Shown here: piece after piece, positions 25,094 through 33,446 of the stretch
Numbering within the stretch: position 1 is the stretch's first letter
Layout: every line of letters starts with the position of its first letter
From: Oceanobacillus sp. HTM 045
GTDB taxonomy: Bacteria; Pseudomonadota; Alphaproteobacteria; Rhodobacterales; Rhodobacteraceae
Length of the DNA stretch: 64,000 nucleotides
Assembly: GCA_009733745.1 (NCBI GenBank)
Contig: WNWL01000006.1
Span: forward strand, 1 to 64,000
Direction: 5' to 3'
The notes under the pieces: generated by a model
Databases searched by the model: none
What the model saw: the letters and a program-made list of their open reading frames with translations, nothing else
Told to the model about the DNA's origin: nothing
Position numbers and translations under genes: made by a program

Positions 25094-25140
25094 CAACCCC
25101 AGAAACCCGTATCCTCAACCAGTCCCGAAGGAACAGTCCA

Positions 25141-25626
25141 ATGAAGACCTTCTTTTGCCTCTCGGCCCTTGCTCTGACCGCAGCCCTCGCCGTAGCCCCA
25201 GCCGCCCTTGCCGCCGACGAGTACAATGTCTCGAACGGCATCACGCTCACCGGCAACCCGCTCGGCCTGCACGGTGTGGACCCGGTATCGATGTTTGACA
25301 GCGAAGCCCCGCGGATGGGCAACGCCGCCTACACCACCGCGCATGATGGAGTGGACTACTACTTCGCCACCGCCGAGGCGCAGGCCGCCTTCGAAGCCGA
25401 TCCCGCGGCCTTCCTGCCGCAGTTCGGCGGCTTCTGCGCCTTTGGCGTCTACGTCGGCAAGAAGCTCGACGGCGATGTCCGGTTCGCGGACATCGTGGAC
25501 GGCAAGCTCTTTCTGTTCGTCAATGCCGAGATCTTCGAGAAATACCTCGCCAACAAGGACGCCGTGCTCGCCGGCGCCTTCGACAAATGGCCCGGCATCA
25601 GGTCCGTGGCCGTGGAAGACCTCTGA
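25141..25626 (+). CDS. Periplasmic YHS-domain protein
   Basis: The 161-residue product has a clear signal peptide (FFCLSALALTAALAVAPAAL, cleaved after LAA) and a YHS-like domain: LHGVDPVSMFDSEAPRMG, AAYTTAHDGVDYYFATAEAQ, AAFEADPAAFLPQFGGFCAF. A single Cys is in GGFCAFGV. YHS domains occur in copper ATPases and in exported proteins near heavy-metal genes, and are thought to bind metal, which fits the copper operon 5 kb away. The last part (ADIVDGKLFLFVNAEIFEKY) is the usual C-terminal extension of the exported form. It is probably cotranscribed with the upstream hydrolase. Confidence 0.88.
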   Translation: MKTFFCLSALALTAALAVAPAALAADEYNVSNGITLTGNPLGLHGVDPVSMFDSEAPRMGNAAYTTAHDGVDYYFATAEAQAAFEADPAAFLPQFGGFCAFGVYVGKKLDGDVRFADIVDGKLFLFVNAEIFEKYLANKDAVLAGAFDKWPGIRSVAVEDL

Positions 25627-25837
25627 CCGACGCTCCAATAGACATCCCGGGCCTCGCCAGCCGAAGCCCGGGACCACCAGATCCGATGACAAGCCTGTCT
25701 TCACCGATCCAAGTCGGGCCCATGGCTAAGGCAGTCACCGACACCCGGACATGCTCCCGCACTTCCCTGATCGAACGTCACCCATTCTCAGCCGGGATGG
25801 AGCGGTTCGCGTGGGAGAATACGTGTGTAGATTCAAT

Positions 25838-25986
25838 GGCATTGCGCATTTCCGCAGCAGCTTCTGAGTAGAGTTCGGTGTGTCGCCTCGCGCATCCCGG
25901 AAGGTATTTCACGAGACGTATGATTGCTCAATCAACCCTGTGTATCTCGGCGATGAGCACGCTATGGAGCGATGCGTCAGTGGAGA
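25838..25986 (+). repeat. Direct repeat copy B: decayed AraC tail
   Basis: In one frame this reads I-A-H-F-R-S-S-F, a stop, then VEFGVSPRASRKVFHETYD and ending with NPV. That aligns with T-A-H-F-S-R-S-F-R, AEFGTSPREFRKNVHETDD and SNPL of the truncated AraC gene at 15869-16396. The 3' flank (GGAGCGATGC, TGGAGAACGTT) is shared too. It is clearly a nonfunctional remnant. Confidence 0.65.
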
Positions 25987-26098
25987 ACGTTGGAACCCGT
26001 TTCCGTTCCCTATTATCGCGAACCGTTGATGCAGCGCTCTCGTCGCGGGCGGAAACTGCTCTACCTGCTCCGAACCAAGGGTCTGAGGGCAGGAAGCG

Positions 26099-26515
26099 AT
26101 GGAAACCGTCTGGATTGTTGCATTTGTCGTGACCGCCGTTGTCTTCCTCGCGGCCGACGTTGCGGGGCTGAAATACCTGATACGGCCGGTCTTCGAGAAT
26201 TCCATCGGTGGGATGCTGCTCGATCGGCCCAAGCTCGGTGCGGCGTTGGTGTTTTATCTTTTCTACGTTGCCGGTGTCGTCTGGTTCGTGCTTGTTCCCG
26301 CTCTCGACGAGGGGTGGCCGCTGAACTCGGTGTTTCTCCAGGCGGGGCTGCTCGGTGCCCTCGCCTATGGCACCTACGAGTTCACCAATTTCGCAACGCT
26401 TCGAAACTGGTCCTGGCGCATGGTCGCCGCGGATCTGGCATGGGGCACGTTCCTGACCGGGGCCTCGGCGACTTGCGGATACGCGGTTGCCGGAGCTTTC
26501 ACCCAGGTGCCTTGA
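26099..26515 (+). CDS. DUF2177 family integral membrane protein
   Basis: The 138-residue protein has four hydrophobic segments: WIVAFVVTAVVFLAADVAGL (about 5-25), ALVFYLFYVAGVVWFVLVPA (about 49-68), a Gly/Ala-rich helix AGLLGALAYGTYEFTNFATL (about 82-101) and a final helix from MVAADLAWGTFLTGA (about 108-122). The central GTYEFTNFATL and W....AD..WG motifs are diagnostic of DUF2177. It probably lies in the inner membrane, with unknown function. The gene begins 112 bases after the AraC-tail remnant and marks the end of the accessory block. Downstream is the convergent LysR gene. Confidence 0.85.
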   Translation: METVWIVAFVVTAVVFLAADVAGLKYLIRPVFENSIGGMLLDRPKLGAALVFYLFYVAGVVWFVLVPALDEGWPLNSVFLQAGLLGALAYGTYEFTNFATLRNWSWRMVAADLAWGTFLTGASATCGYAVAGAFTQVP

Positions 26516-26742
26516 ACTTTTTTCGGTCGGGAACGCATTGTCCGGCAGGCGTTGAAGCGTCAACCCGCGGAAGACTCCAGCGTTGAAGTGGCCCGACCCG
26601 AGTACGGCAGAGGCCGATTGGACGATAAGCGGAAGGTGATGAGGACGCGATCAAGACAGCGAGTAGCTATTCCGGCAGCCGTGGTTGATCGGGGCCCTTT
26701 TACGTTGTGGGCCCGACGCAGCGCTCGGCGTTGCAGGTCGCG

Positions 26743-27639
26743 CTATGCTTGCGGTGCCTTCCAGTGCATCAGTTCTTCTTCGAGGAACGCACCAAGCCGC
26801 TTTGCCGCTATCGAACGATCGGGCCGGCTTACGAGGGCTACCGGGTAGTCTAGTTCCTGGACGATGTTCCGGCAGACGGCATTTCCGCGGCACTCGATGG
26901 ACGCGGCGGTGAAGGGGTCGATCACCGCAACTGCCCCGGTAGCCTCCGCAAGTGCCGCAACGACCGGTGCTGAATGAGAGGAGAACTTCGCCCGGGATTC
27001 CATGAACGCGATGACGCGCCGGTCGTCGGTCATGAATTCGAGATGTGGCTCGTCGAAGATGACGAAGCTGTCATCCTCCAGTGCGAGCAGGTCGACGGGG
27101 GCATCCGTCGCCGCGAACCTGTGCCCGGCCGGAAGAAGGCAGACATACCTGAAGGTGTGGCTGAAGAGGGTTTCGAGGTCCCTCATCCCGGGAAACGGAC
27201 TGACGAGGCCGAGATCGAGGCGGTTGGTCTCGATCTCCTCGACCACCACCGCCGAGCGCCGGACCCCCACCGCGACGCGCATGTCGGGGGCGCCCTCCCG
27301 CATCTTCGCCACGGCGCGCGGCATGACCGCATTGGCGAACGCGGGAATGACCCCGAGCGCCACCCGCCCGCTCCTCGCGTCGCCGATCGCCTCGGCGGCA
27401 GCGCGGATCTTCCCGATCCCGACGAAGGACCGCTCCACCACCTCCAGAAGTTGCCGCGCTTCTTCGGTGGGGCGAACGCCGTTCGCAGTGCGCAGGAAGA
27501 GGTCGAACCCGAGCGAGGCTTCGAGATCGCCGATCAGGCGGCTGACGCTGGGCTGGGAGACGTGGATCGTGTCGGCCGCCCGCGATACCGATCCGGTCAG
27601 CATGGTCGCGCGGAAGGCTTCGATCTGACGCAGGTTCAT
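26743..27639 (-). CDS. LysR-family regulator
   Basis: The 298-residue product has the LysR plan: N-terminal winged HTH MNLRQIEAFRATMLTGSVSR and AADTIHVSQPSVSRLIGDLE, linker helix, then a type-2 periplasmic-binding sensor domain with GRVALGVIPAFANAVMPRAV, LDLGLVSPFPG and GAVAVIDPFTAA. The ATG at 27639 overlaps the stop of the amidohydrolase gene by four bases (ATGA), so the regulator is the third gene of its presumed target operon. Regulators of this branch commonly control degradation of amino-acid derivatives or aromatics. The inducer is unknown; an acyl intermediate of the pathway is a reasonable guess. Confidence 0.92.
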   Translation of the reverse strand: MNLRQIEAFRATMLTGSVSRAADTIHVSQPSVSRLIGDLEASLGFDLFLRTANGVRPTEEARQLLEVVERSFVGIGKIRAAAEAIGDARSGRVALGVIPAFANAVMPRAVAKMREGAPDMRVAVGVRRSAVVVEEIETNRLDLGLVSPFPGMRDLETLFSHTFRYVCLLPAGHRFAATDAPVDLLALEDDSFVIFDEPHLEFMTDDRRVIAFMESRAKFSSHSAPVVAALAEATGAVAVIDPFTAASIECRGNAVCRNIVQELDYPVALVSRPDRSIAAKRLGAFLEEELMHWKAPQA

Positions 27640-28574
27640 GGGATCCCGGTTGACGTGTCGAGCCCGAACAGGCGCGCGGCGTTTGCACCGAGCCAGGCCT
27701 CGCGGGACGCCAGGCGGAGCGGCAGGTCCGCGATTTCCTGTATGGACCTTCTTATCGGCAGCATAGGCCAGTTGCTGCCCCAGAGTATACGATCCCGCAG
27801 CAGCGTGTCGCCAAACTGCAGCAGCGGTTCCCAGCCCGACCCGGTCTTGGCGAAGTTGCGGGGGCGCATCCCGGCGGGGCTGATGTAGAGGTTCGGATGC
27901 CGCATGGCGACTGACACCAGTTCCAGCACCCAGGGCCAACCGCCGTGATGGGCGATGATCGTCAGGCCGGGGAAATCCATCGCGACCTGGTCGATCCGTG
28001 ACGGGTGGCTGCAGTCGTTCCTTACATGGGCAAGCAGGTGCGTCGACGCGTGCATCACCAGCGGCACGCCGAGTTCGGCGCACTTGGCGTAGATCGGGTA
28101 ATACCGCTTGTCGTCGGCGCAGAGGCCGTTGGCGTAGGGCGCGACACTGATGCCGCGCAGGCCCAGTTCCCTGATCGCGCGGTCCAGCCGGGCGACGCCT
28201 TCAGGTCCGGCGGCAGGCGAGGCCCCCGCGATGCCGATCAGCCGTCCACCCGAAGCCGCCTGAACACTCGCAACGATCTCGTGGTCGAGCGTGTCGTAGG
28301 AATGGATTATCGCGGCATCGACTCCGCAGGAGGTGAGCATCTCCAGCATTCTCTCCGCGCCGCCCTGCCCTACCGCGGTAAGGAGTTCCGGCAAGGTAGA
28401 CGTCCCTGCGAGCGACGTACCCGCGATATCCGGCGCAAAGGGTTCGAGGAGCCTCGGGTCGCTGCTGCCATAGCCATAGAGATCGGCATAGGTGTCATGC
28501 GCCCCCGGCGGGCTGATGTAGTCGCGGGTGAGAGGCACCATGTCCGGCACGGTTACGGGAAATTCGACGATCAC
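27636..28574 (-). CDS. Amidohydrolase-family protein (PF04909-like)
   Basis: The 312-residue protein begins at a GTG (28574) overlapping the upstream stop as GTGA. It is an amidohydrolase_2-type TIM barrel: GAHDTYADLYGYGSSDPR, a MLEMLTSCGVDAAIIHSYDT strand, ASGGRLIGIAGASPA, LGVPLVMHAST, GLTIIAHHGGWPWVLEL and RILWGSNWPMLP with ARLFGLDT at the end. Metal or catalytic His candidates are in MHAST and AHHGG. The usual DxHxH start is degenerate (AHDTYAD) and the usual Asp of G[ST]DWP is Asn, so metal binding is uncertain. Relatives hydrolyse lactones or decarboxylate ring acids. It is translationally coupled on both sides. Confidence 0.85.
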   Translation of the reverse strand: MIVEFPVTVPDMVPLTRDYISPPGAHDTYADLYGYGSSDPRLLEPFAPDIAGTSLAGTSTLPELLTAVGQGGAERMLEMLTSCGVDAAIIHSYDTLDHEIVASVQAASGGRLIGIAGASPAAGPEGVARLDRAIRELGLRGISVAPYANGLCADDKRYYPIYAKCAELGVPLVMHASTHLLAHVRNDCSHPSRIDQVAMDFPGLTIIAHHGGWPWVLELVSVAMRHPNLYISPAGMRPRNFAKTGSGWEPLLQFGDTLLRDRILWGSNWPMLPIRRSIQEIADLPLRLASREAWLGANAARLFGLDTSTGIP

Positions 28575-30766
28575 GTCAGGTGCTCCTCTGGTCCGGTGGA
28601 AACGATCGCCCGGGCATCGACGGCAACCGCTCCCTGCCCCGCGGCCATGACGATGACAGGGTTCAGGTCGAGTTCGAGCAGGTCCGCGCGGCTGGCGCCC
28701 AGTTCGCTTACCGCCACGATCAACCGCGCCAGCGCATCGACATCGGCTGGCGGGCGGCCCCGCGCTCCCGCAAGGAGCGGCCAACCCTTAAGCTCCCGCA
28801 GCATCGCCCTCGCCTCGTCTGCCGCGACAGGGCAGAGCCGCAGGGCGTAGTCGCGCGCGATCTCGACCCAGATGCCCCCCATCCCGACGAGGATGGTCGC
28901 TCCGAACGCGTCGGACCGCTTCAGCCCGATCACCATCTCGACGCCACGCTCCGCCATGCGCTCGATCAGGAGCATCCCCGCCCGCGCGCTTCCCGCCCGT
29001 TCCGCGTTCCCGGCCACCCGGGCGGCGGCATCCCGCAGGGCATCGGGCCCATCGATTCCGATCTCAACGCAGCCGACATCGCTCTTGTGCAGGATGTCGG
29101 GCGCCGCCGTCTTGACGGCGACCGGGTAGCCGGTCTCGCCGGCCGCAGCGAGGGCTTCGCCCGGGGATTCCACGATGCGCCACGGCGGGAAGGCGACCCC
29201 GCGTTCCGTCACCAGTGCGCGGGCTTCCGAGCCGTCGAGCACGCGGGTCGATGTCGTCGCGGGATCGGCCTCTTCGGCGTCGTGCGGATGAAGCGCATCC
29301 GCATACCGGCCTTCCGGTGCCTGATTTCCCGCGGTCCGCTGACTGGCGACACGCCCGATGAACCCCAGCGCGTCCTCGACGCGCGGAAAGGCCGCCACAC
29401 CTGCGATGCAGTGCAGCACTCGCAGCGCGAGCCGCTCCAGTTCCGCAGGCCGCTCGCCGCCGTCGCCGTTTCGCAGCACGATACAGACCAGCCTGCCGGG
29501 CGATGCCGCCGCGGCCAGCGCCTCGCAGGCGGAGATCCAGGGTTCCGGCCCGTCTTTCAGGTTGTTCGCGACGGCGGTCAGATTGAGGTGGATCAGCGCC
29601 GTGCCGACGGCCGGATCCGCGAACGCTGCCGAGACGAGGCGCGCGACGAGGCCGGGGTCGCCCAGCATCCTGTCGGCCCCGAACTCAAGCGGGTTTCCAA
29701 CGCCGCCGAGTTCTTCGGCCCCCGGAATCATCGCGGCGAGCGCAGCCTCGGTTTCCGGGTCGAGCGCCGCGATGTGCAGCCCAGCATCCTCGCAGGCATC
29801 CGCGATCAGCACCGTCGCTCCGCCACCCGTTCCAAGGACAAGCAGGTCGGCCGCGTTCCCCGCGGACGGGAAACGCGCCGCTTCCAGAGCCGAAAGCGTC
29901 AGGAGCATCTCGTCGAGCGAGCCGACCTCGATCGCGCCCGCCTGCCGGATCATGGCGGACCAGGTCGCGTAGTCGCCCGCGAGCCTGCCTGTATGGGACG
30001 CGGCCGAGCGGCCCCCGCTCGAGGTCCGTCCGCCTTTGAGAACAACGACCGTCTTCGCCTTCGACGCTTCGCGCAGTGCCTCGAAGAGCGCACGCCCGTC
30101 GCCGACACTCTCGATGTAGAGAGCGATGACTTCCGTCTCCGCGTCGCTCGCCAGGAATCGCACGTAGTCCGGCCAGTCGAGATCGGCGCAGTTGCCGACC
30201 GACAGGATCTTGCTGAAACCCAGGCCACGCGCCTGACCGCGCATCAGGACATCGTAGCAGAGCCCCCCGCTCTGCGAGACGAACGAGATCGCGCCGGGTT
30301 CGAGATTGCTGTCCCAGGCCAGCGTGATCCCGGCTCGCGCGCTGTACAGCCCCAGCGAGTTCGGTCCGATCAGAACCGTCCCGCTGCCCGCGACCGCCCG
30401 CTCCAGTTCGGCCTGAAGAGCACCGCCCTCGCCCGGGACCTCTGCAAAGCCGGAGGAAAGCACGTGCACCACGGGTACACCCGCCGCGACGCAATCCCGG
30501 ACGGCATTTGGGACGAGGTCGCGCGGGACGACGATCACGGCATAGTCGATCCGCCCCCCGATCTCCTTCACGCTAGCCGCCGTGCCGACCCCCTCCACCT
30601 CCGAGCGATGCGGGTTCACGGGGATGAGGGTCCCACGAAAGCTCTGCGCGAATATGCGGAAGACGTCGTTGCTCCATTTCCCGCGCGTGCCGGACGCCCC
30701 GATCACGGCGATGCGATCCGGCATGAAGGCATGTTGCAGCAGGGACCAGCGTTCCAAAACGTTCAA
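28571..30766 (-). CDS. NDP-forming acyl-CoA synthetase (acetate-CoA ligase, alpha-beta fusion)
   Basis: The 731-residue product fuses the CoA-binding and ligase parts found in ADP-forming acetyl-CoA synthetases. The N-terminal CoA-binding Rossmann domain (IAVIGASGTRGKWSNDVFR, VHVLSSGFAEVPGEG, IGPNSLGLYS) precedes a flavodoxin-like domain with the phospho-His in SAASHTGRLAGDY. The C-terminal ATP-grasp half (about 500-731) has GYPVAVKTAAPDILHKSDVG, DAFGATILVGMGGIWVEIAR and LLELDLNPVIVM. It activates an organic acid to its CoA thioester at the expense of ATP. It heads an operon with the amidohydrolase and LysR genes. The substrate is unknown; these enzymes handle many short acids. Confidence 0.9.
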   Translation of the reverse strand: MNVLERWSLLQHAFMPDRIAVIGASGTRGKWSNDVFRIFAQSFRGTLIPVNPHRSEVEGVGTAASVKEIGGRIDYAVIVVPRDLVPNAVRDCVAAGVPVVHVLSSGFAEVPGEGGALQAELERAVAGSGTVLIGPNSLGLYSARAGITLAWDSNLEPGAISFVSQSGGLCYDVLMRGQARGLGFSKILSVGNCADLDWPDYVRFLASDAETEVIALYIESVGDGRALFEALREASKAKTVVVLKGGRTSSGGRSAASHTGRLAGDYATWSAMIRQAGAIEVGSLDEMLLTLSALEAARFPSAGNAADLLVLGTGGGATVLIADACEDAGLHIAALDPETEAALAAMIPGAEELGGVGNPLEFGADRMLGDPGLVARLVSAAFADPAVGTALIHLNLTAVANNLKDGPEPWISACEALAAAASPGRLVCIVLRNGDGGERPAELERLALRVLHCIAGVAAFPRVEDALGFIGRVASQRTAGNQAPEGRYADALHPHDAEEADPATTSTRVLDGSEARALVTERGVAFPPWRIVESPGEALAAAGETGYPVAVKTAAPDILHKSDVGCVEIGIDGPDALRDAAARVAGNAERAGSARAGMLLIERMAERGVEMVIGLKRSDAFGATILVGMGGIWVEIARDYALRLCPVAADEARAMLRELKGWPLLAGARGRPPADVDALARLIVAVSELGASRADLLELDLNPVIVMAAGQGAVAVDARAIVSTGPEEHLT

Positions 30767-31146
30767 GGACCGTTCCTCCCGACCCGTCCCGGCGAGACCA
30801 TCTCCACCGGTCTGGATGAGCCACGCTGCGCCGTTCCGATTGTCGGGCGTCGCCCCGGCTTCACGCGATGCTGGAATGATGATCGATCCGCCGGATCATG
30901 CCGTCCAATACAATTGATTTGCTCTGGTATTCACGAGGCGCCAGCCCTCGCGCAGGCACGGCCAGGCCCAGGAAGGATGATCTCTGTAACGGGCAAGGCC
31001 CAATCCGGCCCCGCCCACCGATTCATCGATGTTGCAGCGGACCGGGTGACGGAAGTGACACTTCCTTCCATATCCGCCACCAGATCACGCGACGCAGAGG
31101 ACTTCGCTCTCCCGCTAGCAACCCCGAGGACTAGCGCGGCGGGAAC
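30767..31146. other. 380-bp upstream region of the acyl-CoA synthetase operon
   Basis: No gene is seen. The region must hold the promoter for the minus-strand acyl-CoA synthetase operon and follows the end of the racemase gene. A somewhat AT-rich patch near 30904-30935 (containing CAATTG) is the likeliest LysR/promoter area. No defined operator was resolved. Confidence 0.35.
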
Positions 31147-31806
31147 TCAACCCCTCATCAGCCGTGTTACGGCGCTGTCGGGACTGGAGAGTACCGGAAC
31201 TGCAACCCTGGCCTCGACGAGCGATTGAGCGCGGGCGGTGGAAAAATGGGCGAGCATCAGGACGTCGCAATCGACGAGCGAGGCCGCCGCCTCGGCGACA
31301 AGCGCGTTGTGCTCGTCCGTGTCGCCCGCGCGCAGGGCGTTCATCGCGCCTTCAGCGCAAACCGTTTCCAGTCGTGCTGACGGTCTGGCGGCGCTCGCCA
31401 TCGTGTGGAACTCTGACTCCATTGACGGGACGCTGGGCGCGAAGGTCGCCACCATGCCGATCCGGTCGCCGCGGGTCAGCGCCTCGGCAAACATGGCCTC
31501 GTTCGGTTTCAGCACCGGCAGCGGCGCGAGGTCGGCGGCAGCGATCTCGATGGCCGGGCCGAAGGCCGAACAGGTGAACAATATCCCTTCCGCGCCGCAA
31601 TCGGCGGCGTATCGCGCCAGACGTCTGAACCGATCGATCATCGCGGGTTCCAGCTCCCCTGCTCCGGCAAGATCAGGGGCCAGCGAATCCTCGAGCAGGT
31701 TGGCAAGCTCCGCCTCGGGCCAGAGCCTGCCGAATGCCTCGACAACCGGATCGATGGCGACCGGCGTCGCATGTATCAGGGCGATGCGCCTGTGCCGGGC
31801 TGTCAT
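31147..31806 (-). CDS. Asp/Glu/hydantoin racemase-family protein
   Basis: The 219-residue enzyme shows the Asp/Glu racemase superfamily pattern: RIALIHATPVAIDPVVEAF, a GAEGILFTCSAFGPAIEIA block with the first catalytic Cys, RGDRIGMVATFAPSVPSM, and a CDVLMLAHFSTARAQSLVE block. There His replaces the second Cys seen in true two-base racemases (xxLxCT), so a decarboxylase-, isomerase- or maleate-type reaction is possible. The stop region overlaps no gene, but its ATG at 31806 overlaps the end of the hydroxypyruvate isomerase-like gene by four bases. It belongs to the GntR-headed minus-strand operon. Confidence 0.85.
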   Translation of the reverse strand: MTARHRRIALIHATPVAIDPVVEAFGRLWPEAELANLLEDSLAPDLAGAGELEPAMIDRFRRLARYAADCGAEGILFTCSAFGPAIEIAAADLAPLPVLKPNEAMFAEALTRGDRIGMVATFAPSVPSMESEFHTMASAARPSARLETVCAEGAMNALRAGDTDEHNALVAEAAASLVDCDVLMLAHFSTARAQSLVEARVAVPVLSSPDSAVTRLMRG

Positions 31807-32582
31807 GTCTGACTCCGCGGCATCCAGCGCAGACCCTGCGCGGTGTCACCGGTCGGCTTGTACTCGCAGCCGACCCAGCCTTCGAAGCCACGCTGGTCCA
31901 GAAGCCGCCAGATCGAGGCGAAGTCGATTCGTCCGGTACCGGGCTCCGCCCGGCCCGGATGGTCGGCGACGTGGACATGGCCAATCAAATCTAGGTTGGC
32001 GTCGAGGAAAGCGACCGCGTCATGACCGTTCATCGCCGCGTGATAGGTATCGAGCAGCAGCCGAAGCGCGGGGTTGGCGATCTCGCCGATCAGGTCGACG
32101 GCGAAGGCAGGATCACTGATATAGAAGCCGGGAACCGTCTGGTCGCTGATTGCCTCGATCATCGGCGTCAGCCCGGAGACGGCGATTGCCTCGGACGCCC
32201 AGGCAAGGTTGCTGACATAGAACGGGCGAAGCGCCTCTCGCGTCGTGCCCTTCGGCAGCACGCCCGGCATAACGTGGACACGCTGGCACCCGATGGCCAA
32301 CGCGGCCTCGATTCCCTTCTGGACGCTGTCGCAGAACTCCACTTCGCGACCGGGCAGGCAGGCCAGCCCCTTCTCTCCCTTTGCCGCATCGCCGGAGGGC
32401 GCGGCGATCTGGGCAACCTCCAGCCCCTCCTCCCGCGCGACGTGGGCGAATTCGACGACGCCGAACGTGTACGGATCGGGATGTTCGACGGCACCGAAGC
32501 CCGCGGCGTGGGCGGCGGCAAAACGCTCGGCGAACGGCAGTTCCGTGAAGAGATAGCCAAGATGGGCGCTGAAAGGGGGCAT
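31803..32582 (-). CDS. Hydroxypyruvate isomerase-like sugar isomerase (AP-endonuclease 2 fold)
   Basis: The 259-residue TIM-barrel protein follows hydroxypyruvate isomerase/OtnI relatives: SAHLGYLFTELPFAERFAAA, GFGAVEHPDPY, IGCQRVHVMPGVLPKG, LTPMIEAISDQTVPGFYIS, LRLLLDTYHAAMNG, LIGHVHVADHPGRAEPGTG and WVGCEYKP. Metal-ligand candidates are Glu in MIEAI, Asp in LLDTYH, His in VHVADH, and Glu in GCEY. It isomerises short hydroxy-keto acids or four-carbon acid sugars. The start at 32582 (MPPFSAHLG) is chosen because the extra 11 residues before it are not conserved and overlap the GntR stop. It is cotranscribed with the racemase gene. Confidence 0.88.
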   Translation of the reverse strand: MPPFSAHLGYLFTELPFAERFAAAHAAGFGAVEHPDPYTFGVVEFAHVAREEGLEVAQIAAPSGDAAKGEKGLACLPGREVEFCDSVQKGIEAALAIGCQRVHVMPGVLPKGTTREALRPFYVSNLAWASEAIAVSGLTPMIEAISDQTVPGFYISDPAFAVDLIGEIANPALRLLLDTYHAAMNGHDAVAFLDANLDLIGHVHVADHPGRAEPGTGRIDFASIWRLLDQRGFEGWVGCEYKPTGDTAQGLRWMPRSQT

Positions 32583-32589
32583 GGGAGGC

Positions 32590-33375
32590 TCAGGCGTCTG
32601 GATCGGAACGGGCAACGTAGCGGAAGGCGAACGGCTCGCAGTAATAGGCCTCGCCGATCAGGATCGTCTCGCCCTCCTTCGAGTACATCTTGTGCCGCCG
32701 GAGCAGCAGGGGGCTGCCCGCGGGCACATCCAGCATCGCGGCGATCTCGGACGTCGCGGCGGCGGCGCGGATGGAGGCTTCCATCCGCCCGATGCGCCGG
32801 TCGAGAAAGCGTTGAACCAGATCGTGGGTGGACACCTCGTCCAATGCCTCGACCGGCATCGACAGCTTGATACCTGGGGCAAAGAATCGGCGCTCCATGC
32901 CGATGATCTGATCGCCGACCAGGCGCAGGCGCTCCAGACGGAAGACCGTCTCGCCCTCCTCAATACCGAGGCGTTCTGCGACCTCCTCCGATGCCTCGAC
33001 CCTTCCGACATTGACCAGCCGGTAGGCGACGCGCTCGCCCTGTGCGGCGACTTCCTCCTCGAACGACCGCACTTCGCGCAGGTCGATGGTCATCGAGTGC
33101 CCGGCCGAGGCGACGAAGGTCCCGCGGCCGGCCTGTTTCTCGATCCAGCCCTCGTGCACGAGGCGCGACATGGCCAGTTGCACGGTGGCGCGGCTGGTCT
33201 CGAACTGGCGAGCGAACTCCATCTCCGTGGGCAGACGATCGCCGACGCTCAGCTCGCCCCCCTCGATCTGGTCGAGGATGTGGCGCTGGATCCGCACGTA
33301 GAGCGGGGCCTCGTTGGCCCCGCCGTCCGGCGTTTCGGTGGTGGATTGATCTCTATTGACAGTCATTTCTGACAT
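32590..33375 (-). CDS. GntR-family regulator, HutC subfamily
   Basis: The 261-residue regulator has an N-terminal winged HTH (APLYVRIQRHILDQIEGGEL, RLPTEMEFARQFETSRATVQ, GRGTFVAS) and a C-terminal UTRA ligand domain of HutC type (ERVAYRLVNVGRVEASEEVA, GETVFRLERLRLVGDQ, SPLLLRRHKMYSKEGETIL). It is divergent from the ABC transporter operon at 33447 and precedes the isomerase and racemase genes. The 12-bp palindrome TTGACTAGTCAA at 33387 in the shared promoter resembles HutC-family sites and suggests control of both directions. The start at 33375 or the ATG at 33366 may be used; neither has a strong ribosome binding site. Confidence 0.92.
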   Translation of the reverse strand: MSEMTVNRDQSTTETPDGGANEAPLYVRIQRHILDQIEGGELSVGDRLPTEMEFARQFETSRATVQLAMSRLVHEGWIEKQAGRGTFVASAGHSMTIDLREVRSFEEEVAAQGERVAYRLVNVGRVEASEEVAERLGIEEGETVFRLERLRLVGDQIIGMERRFFAPGIKLSMPVEALDEVSTHDLVQRFLDRRIGRMEASIRAAAATSEIAAMLDVPAGSPLLLRRHKMYSKEGETILIGEAYYCEPFAFRYVARSDPDA

Positions 33376-33386
33376 CTATACGGCTA

Positions 33387-33398
33387 TTGACTAGTCAA
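33387..33398. promoter_or_regulatory. Candidate GntR/HutC operator (TTGACTAGTCAA)
   Basis: This perfect 12-bp palindrome lies in the 71-bp divergent spacer between the GntR gene and the ABC permease gene, 12 bases from the GntR start. HutC-subfamily sites are short palindromes with a central TA and TG/CA arms. Binding is not shown. Confidence 0.45.
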
Positions 33399-33446
33399 AT
33401 CAAAACAAAAATGTCTGTCCTGGGCGCAGACAGGGAGCGAAACCGA

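Noticed and set aside
28580-31228. An 882-codon open frame on the plus strand
   Set aside because: It is antisense to the acyl-CoA synthetase and part of the amidohydrolase gene. It has no family motif and arises from GC-rich codon use; the minus-strand genes have clear domains and coupled starts.
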